Positions 60,471 to 64,000 of a stretch of 64,000 nucleotides of DNA are shown here, piece after piece. Within the stretch, counting starts at the first letter, position 1. Each line of letters opens with the position of its first letter. The DNA is taken from assembly GCA_038888615.1 (NCBI GenBank), contig JAWAID010000002.1, positions 1 to 64,000 on the forward strand, in the 5' to 3' direction. Made by a program: the position numbers and the translations under genes. Below the pieces are notes generated by a model. That model worked only from the letters and a program-made list of their open reading frames with translations, made no database searches and was not told the DNA's origin. The stretch is from Candidatus Korarchaeum sp. (GTDB lineage Archaea; Korarchaeota; Korarchaeia; Korarchaeales; Korarchaeaceae).

Positions 60471-61043
60471 TTGTTACCCGAGGTGATGGAACTTCTACTA
60501 ATCCCCGTGCTCATGACCGAAGTGCCACTGAGAGATATCAATGACGAGGAGGCCGCCAAGATAGCGGTCAAGATAAGAAGAATTCTACCATCATCCGAGG
60601 GAGCGAAGACCGTGATAATTCCAGCTCTTTACTACTTAAACGACATCCTCGGGAGGATGAAGTTGGATGAGATGATGGTGAACTCAGCAGCGTTGGTGGA
60701 CCTCATGGAAAGGAGGGGCCTGAGGTCATGGGTGTACGTGCTCAACCCGTACTCATCTAACGGTATGATCCCAGCACCGAGCAGGCTGGCGAGCAGCACA
60801 GGAGGTATGGCTTGGGCGGTTATACCGATAATCCTGCTCGGTGACTACGATGGGTCAGCGATCTACGAGGAGGATGAGGATCTAGATTACGTGCTCGAGG
60901 ACCTCGCATCCCTCCTCTCTGAGGTTTACGGCATATCGAAACTCAAAATATTCCCCCCGACTTCAATTGAGGATCTAATAGATCTTATAGATTCTGTAGA
61001 AGAGATTTACGAAAGTAGGAATTTTAAGACATTAGCTGGATAA
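60471..61043 (+). CDS. Conserved-looking hypothetical protein
   Basis: A 190-residue soluble protein with a hydrophobic N-terminal strand (VMELLLIPVLMTEVPLRDIN) and a Gly-rich middle (RLASSTGGMAWAVIPIILLG). No family is recognised; it may be a nucleotide- or effector-binding alpha/beta fold. TTG start with GGAGGAGGGG and TATA-like AAAGTTTATG (60430-60440). It converges on elp3, overlapping its 3' end by 12 bp. Confidence 0.6.
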   Translation: MLPEVMELLLIPVLMTEVPLRDINDEEAAKIAVKIRRILPSSEGAKTVIIPALYYLNDILGRMKLDEMMVNSAALVDLMERRGLRSWVYVLNPYSSNGMIPAPSRLASSTGGMAWAVIPIILLGDYDGSAIYEEDEDLDYVLEDLASLLSEVYGISKLKIFPPTSIEDLIDLIDSVEEIYESRNFKTLAG

Positions 61044-62468
61044 CTCCTTCCCCAAGTAGAACGAGCCAGTTATCCTCCCGTAACCGAGCTTCCTGAAGTA
61101 ATCCCTTGCTCCAATCCCGGATATAACGAGGATCCTCCTCGCTCCAATTTCTTCTAAGGAGATCCTCTCAGCTTCTCTAACGAGCATTGTTCCATAACCT
61201 CTATGTTGAGCTTGAAGGCCCGGTCTCTCCCCTATGGGGACCATGTGCCCGTAGACGTGAAGCTCCCTTATCAAGCTCGTCCTTCCATCCACCTCCCACC
61301 TGTGAGCCAGTGGAGAGGGGTCCCTCAACCTCAGTATCGCCATGAGGACGTCGTTCCTATCCACTAGGGAGAGGAAGAACTCGGTCCCCCCACTCGCTTC
61401 ATACTCAATGACTTCCATCCGCACGGAATCGTAATCAGGCTCCATTCCCTTATGAGAGACCCTGCCGACCTCCCTGAACCTCATCTCATTTACCTTAACA
61501 CCTCTCGATACTAGAGCCTCCTCCACCATCTGCCTCAGGTTCCTCCTCCTAGGACCAGATGCTATGAACTCCTCAGGTATGTCCCTCTGGACGTGCTGGA
61601 GCCTCATCCACCTGGGCAGCATGGGGATCGCCTTCATCAAGTACTCCTTGAACTCCTCATCAGTGATGCCCGCGTACTCTCCCCTCCTCCAAATCTCGTA
61701 AAGCGGAGTCCCCGGTATCACTAGGGTAGGGTATATCTTCAGCATGTCCGGTTTAAAGGAAGGGTCCTCTAAAATCAATCTCAGGGCTTCCAAATCCCTA
61801 TCTAGGTCGCTACCGGGGAGACCGGGCATCAGGTGGTAACCGACCTTGTAAGCCGAGTCCTTCAGAACCCTAGTGGCTCTCCGTACATCCCCCACCGTGT
61901 GCCCCCTCCCCACTGTCAGCAGGACGTCATCGAAAGGGGACTGAACGCCCAGTTCAACTCTAGTGAACCCTAGGTAGAGCATCCTGTCCACATGGTCCTC
62001 CATAGCTAGGTCGGGCCTCGTCTCCAAGGTCATAGCGACGCACCTGACGGAGGAGGTCTCGTTAAGCTCCTGAGCCTCTAAGAGACTCCTAGATGATATC
62101 TCAGGACCCATGTAACTGTTCATACCATCCAAGGCTCTCTTCACGAACCACTCTTGGTAATCGAAGGGCTGAGCGTTGAAAGTGCCTCCCATAACTATGA
62201 GCTCGACCTTAGATGGGTGAACTCCCAATCTGGAGAAATCCTGAAGCCTATGAATCACCTGGAGGTAAGGATCGTAACCTAGCTTAGATCCCCTCATGAC
62301 GATGGGGCTCCTCTCAACGTAGCTCTGCGGTGTGCTCTCTCCACCGGGGCAGTATATGCATCTGCCGTGGGGACAGGGGAATGGCCTAGCTGCTATGGAG
62401 ACAACTGTAACGCCGGAAGCTATCCTAGACCTGCTGGCCCCCTTCTCGCCGAGCATCTGTCTCATCAT
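61032..62468 (-). CDS. elp3: tRNA U34 carboxymethyltransferase Elp3 (radical SAM + GNAT)
   Basis: A 478-residue Elp3. The radical-SAM cysteines are in FPCPHGRCIYCPGG, the SAM/tRNA core follows (VMGGTFNAQPFDYQEWFVKR; TRVELGVQSPFDDVLLTVGR; IYPTLVIPGTPLYEIW), and the C-terminal GNAT domain has the acetyl-CoA loop QAQHRGYGTMLVREAE. It begins close to the radical-SAM domain and lacks the usual ~50-residue N-terminal extension. Likely makes carboxymethyl-type U34 in tRNA. A TATA-like CTTTTTATC (62488-62497) gives a leaderless ATG. Confidence 0.93.
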   Translation of the reverse strand: MMRQMLGEKGASRSRIASGVTVVSIAARPFPCPHGRCIYCPGGESTPQSYVERSPIVMRGSKLGYDPYLQVIHRLQDFSRLGVHPSKVELIVMGGTFNAQPFDYQEWFVKRALDGMNSYMGPEISSRSLLEAQELNETSSVRCVAMTLETRPDLAMEDHVDRMLYLGFTRVELGVQSPFDDVLLTVGRGHTVGDVRRATRVLKDSAYKVGYHLMPGLPGSDLDRDLEALRLILEDPSFKPDMLKIYPTLVIPGTPLYEIWRRGEYAGITDEEFKEYLMKAIPMLPRWMRLQHVQRDIPEEFIASGPRRRNLRQMVEEALVSRGVKVNEMRFREVGRVSHKGMEPDYDSVRMEVIEYEASGGTEFFLSLVDRNDVLMAILRLRDPSPLAHRWEVDGRTSLIRELHVYGHMVPIGERPGLQAQHRGYGTMLVREAERISLEEIGARRILVISGIGARDYFRKLGYGRITGSFYLGKELSS

Positions 62469-62540
62469 GGATGGTCGCTGAGTGTGATAAAAAGGTTCCA
62501 GAGGGAGCCAGTACTCCCCAAACTGACTCTCAAGAATCCC

Positions 62541-63950
62541 TCAGCGCGGATTACCCCCATTAGGGGATCGCGATACGATTCTCCTAGCTAAATCCAATAA
62601 TCTCTTCTCGCTTTCCATTTTCTCAGCCTCATACTCCACTAGCTTATTGATATCATCTCTTAGAAGTCTCCTTCTGGCTTCTATCTCAATCCTGAGATTC
62701 ATCGGGTTGGGGCCTCCCCTCACCACCTTAGCTATGGCTTCCTCGAATCCGGGCAAATCCAATCCCAAGTCGCTCAAGGCCCTTCTGATATCCCAATCTG
62801 ACTCTCTGAGCGCCGATGCAAGCAGGGAGTGGGCGCTCCTGTAACTTATCCCCCTCTTCCTGCTTATCTCCTCAGCTATGAACTGCGTGAGAGTCTCATC
62901 GATCTTAACCTCCCTGAACCTCATCCTCCTCATCAGATCGGAGAGCACCCTCAGGGATTCCCTAACGTCGGTGAGAGCTTTCAGGAAGTGCCTATTCGTC
63001 TCCTGAAGATCTAAGTTATATCCACTGGGCAGTCCCTTGCTGATCGATAGAATTGCTGTGAGGGATCCGATCACCTCACCGGCTTTCGCCCTGACGACCT
63101 CCAACGTCACTGGGTTCCTCTTCTGCGGCATTACGCTGCTGGTTGAGACGTGATCATCCGGGAGCTCGACTATACCGAAGTTAGGGGTCGACCATACTAT
63201 GAGGTCCTCGCAGACCCTGCTGAGCATCACCATGAGTGAGGAGAGCGCGCCTAACGTTAGCGTCTCAAAGGACCTGCTTCCCGTAGCCAGTAAGGTGTTG
63301 CTCTCGACACCAGAGAATCCTAGGAGTTCAGCGAGCCTCCCTCTATCCAGGGGGACGGAGCTTCCAGCAGCTGGACCAGAGCCCAGGGGACAGAGGTCTA
63401 TGACCTGCCTCAGGATGTGCCAGATCACCCTGTAGTGGTGGAAGAGCTCCTGCTCTATGTAGAGGAGGTAGTGAGAGGCCGTGGACGGCTGTGCTGGTCG
63501 GAGATGAGTGAAAGCGGGTGTCAGGAGCTCGAGGTTAGATGCGGCTCCATCCAAAAGCGACTCCCTAAGCCTATTGATCTCCCATAGGATAGCTATCAAC
63601 TCCCTGATCGCTAAGTAGCGTAAAGCTGTCGCCACCTGATCGTTCCTGCTCTTACCGTAAGCCATCCATCCCCCGTTATCCCCAGCCCTCTTCAGTACCC
63701 AGCTCTCAACGGCTTCGTGGACGTCCTCGAAGTCACCCGAGAGGATCTCCTCCTCTCTCCCCAACGCATCCAGGAGGAGGGATATGACTCCCCTGACACC
63801 TTCGGGCACAAGGTTCAGCTCAAAGAGATGTATTTGGTGGGCTAGAGCCGTGAGGACAACGGCCCTGAATAAGCCCCTGTCCTCCTCAAGCGATGAGGTG
63901 AACTTAAGCAACCAATCTTCCTGCTCCCCTAACCCCGGCTTCCTGTACAT
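62541..63950 (-). CDS. argH: Argininosuccinate lyase
   Basis: A 469-residue fumarase-superfamily enzyme that splits argininosuccinate into arginine and fumarate. Visible: NGGWMAYGKSRNDQVATALR, TPAFTHLRPAQPSTASHYLL (usually HLQ; the Gln is Arg here), TGSRSFETLTLGAL and the signature SSVMPQKRNPVTLEVVRAKA. A complete gene. argG is not in the window. TATA box CATATAAAC lies at 63979-63987, with GTGAGGAGAG before the ATG. Confidence 0.93.
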   Translation of the reverse strand: MYRKPGLGEQEDWLLKFTSSLEEDRGLFRAVVLTALAHQIHLFELNLVPEGVRGVISLLLDALGREEEILSGDFEDVHEAVESWVLKRAGDNGGWMAYGKSRNDQVATALRYLAIRELIAILWEINRLRESLLDGAASNLELLTPAFTHLRPAQPSTASHYLLYIEQELFHHYRVIWHILRQVIDLCPLGSGPAAGSSVPLDRGRLAELLGFSGVESNTLLATGSRSFETLTLGALSSLMVMLSRVCEDLIVWSTPNFGIVELPDDHVSTSSVMPQKRNPVTLEVVRAKAGEVIGSLTAILSISKGLPSGYNLDLQETNRHFLKALTDVRESLRVLSDLMRRMRFREVKIDETLTQFIAEEISRKRGISYRSAHSLLASALRESDWDIRRALSDLGLDLPGFEEAIAKVVRGGPNPMNLRIEIEARRRLLRDDINKLVEYEAEKMESEKRLLDLARRIVSRSPNGGNPR

Positions 63951-63978
63951 CTCTCCTCACTGTCCTTGAAGTGACCGC

Positions 63979-63987
63979 ATATAAACC
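63979..63987 (-). promoter_or_regulatory. TATA box of argH
   Basis: GTTTATATG on the minus strand, ~30 bp before the ATG at 63950, the last feature before the window end. Confidence 0.55.
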
Positions 63988-64000
63988 CCAGGCCTGTATG

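Noticed and set aside
1-64000. tRNA, rRNA, SRP RNA, RNase P RNA and CRISPR arrays
   Set aside because: Reading the intergenic regions gave no T-loop/D-loop pair, no conserved SRP or RNase P core and no regularly spaced direct repeats; a covariance search was not possible here.

Overview
The window reads as chromosomal DNA of a thermophilic archaeon. It encodes archaeal EF-2, ribosomal protein L10e, exosome subunit Csl4, RNA polymerase subunit Rpo11, a TIP49/RuvBL-like ATPase, an archaetidyl-type CDP-alcohol transferase and archaeal Elp3. Promoters are TATA-type, often about 26 bp from leaderless or near-leaderless starts, and GTG/TTG starts and AGG arginine codons are common. The EF-2 diphthamide loop is not the canonical one, which together with the gene mix suggests a korarchaeote-like lineage; that placement is inference. 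I found no rRNA, convincing tRNA or CRISPR array.

Layout. 0-2 kb: a toxin-antitoxin-like module (RHH protein, Trp-heptad coiled coil, PIN nuclease). 2-13 kb: transporter, threonine dehydratase, surface proteins, TIP49-like ATPase, PAPS-reductase/ferredoxin fusion, and a hydroxyacyl-CoA dehydrogenase/enoyl-CoA hydratase fusion. 13-22 kb: a truncated TnpB-derived element, acyl-CoA synthetase (ADP-forming) beta subunit, an AAA+ protein, EF-2, lipid synthase and the informational operon trmJ-L10e-METTL5-csl4-DUF2067-rpo11. 22-25.4 kb: a five-gene membrane/regulator operon on the minus strand. 25.5-32 kb: a small leader ORF with repeats, winged-helix protein, aspartokinase and ASA dehydrogenase, then dCTP deaminase, B12-dependent ribonucleotide reductase and corrinoid adenosyltransferase. 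32.3-42.1 kb: an eleven-gene complex-I-like operon (nuoABCDHIJKMLN) without the NADH-input subunits. 42-50 kb: a plastic accessory zone with an AT-rich orphan gene, HEPN/MNT pair, nuclease-like protein, short TnpB-derived elements, a possible structured RNA, copied gene fragments, pyruvate kinase and a frameshifted TnpB. 50-55.5 kb: pyrFEBIKC and purA. 56-60 kb: a heterodisulfide-reductase-like membrane protein divergent from an FAD oxidoreductase. 60-64 kb: Elp3 and argininosuccinate lyase.

The strongest unusual signals are: (1) two short, related TnpB-derived copies (13.0-13.3 and 46.1-46.4 kb) that share one internal deletion, plus a common right-end motif at all three TnpB loci with different flanks, as expected for omega-RNA/guide boundaries; (2) a patchwork at 46.45-46.60 kb made of copied pieces of the two neighbouring genes; (3) a 21-codon leader ORF with three repeats ending RQF/RQW/RQY, joined by ATGA to a winged-helix gene ahead of aspartokinase; (4) altered key residues in EF-2, the TIP49-like ATPase and an AAA+ protein; (5) a Trp-heptad coiled coil next to a PIN toxin; and (6) a promoter followed by a structured GC-rich segment at 45.27-45.41 kb.
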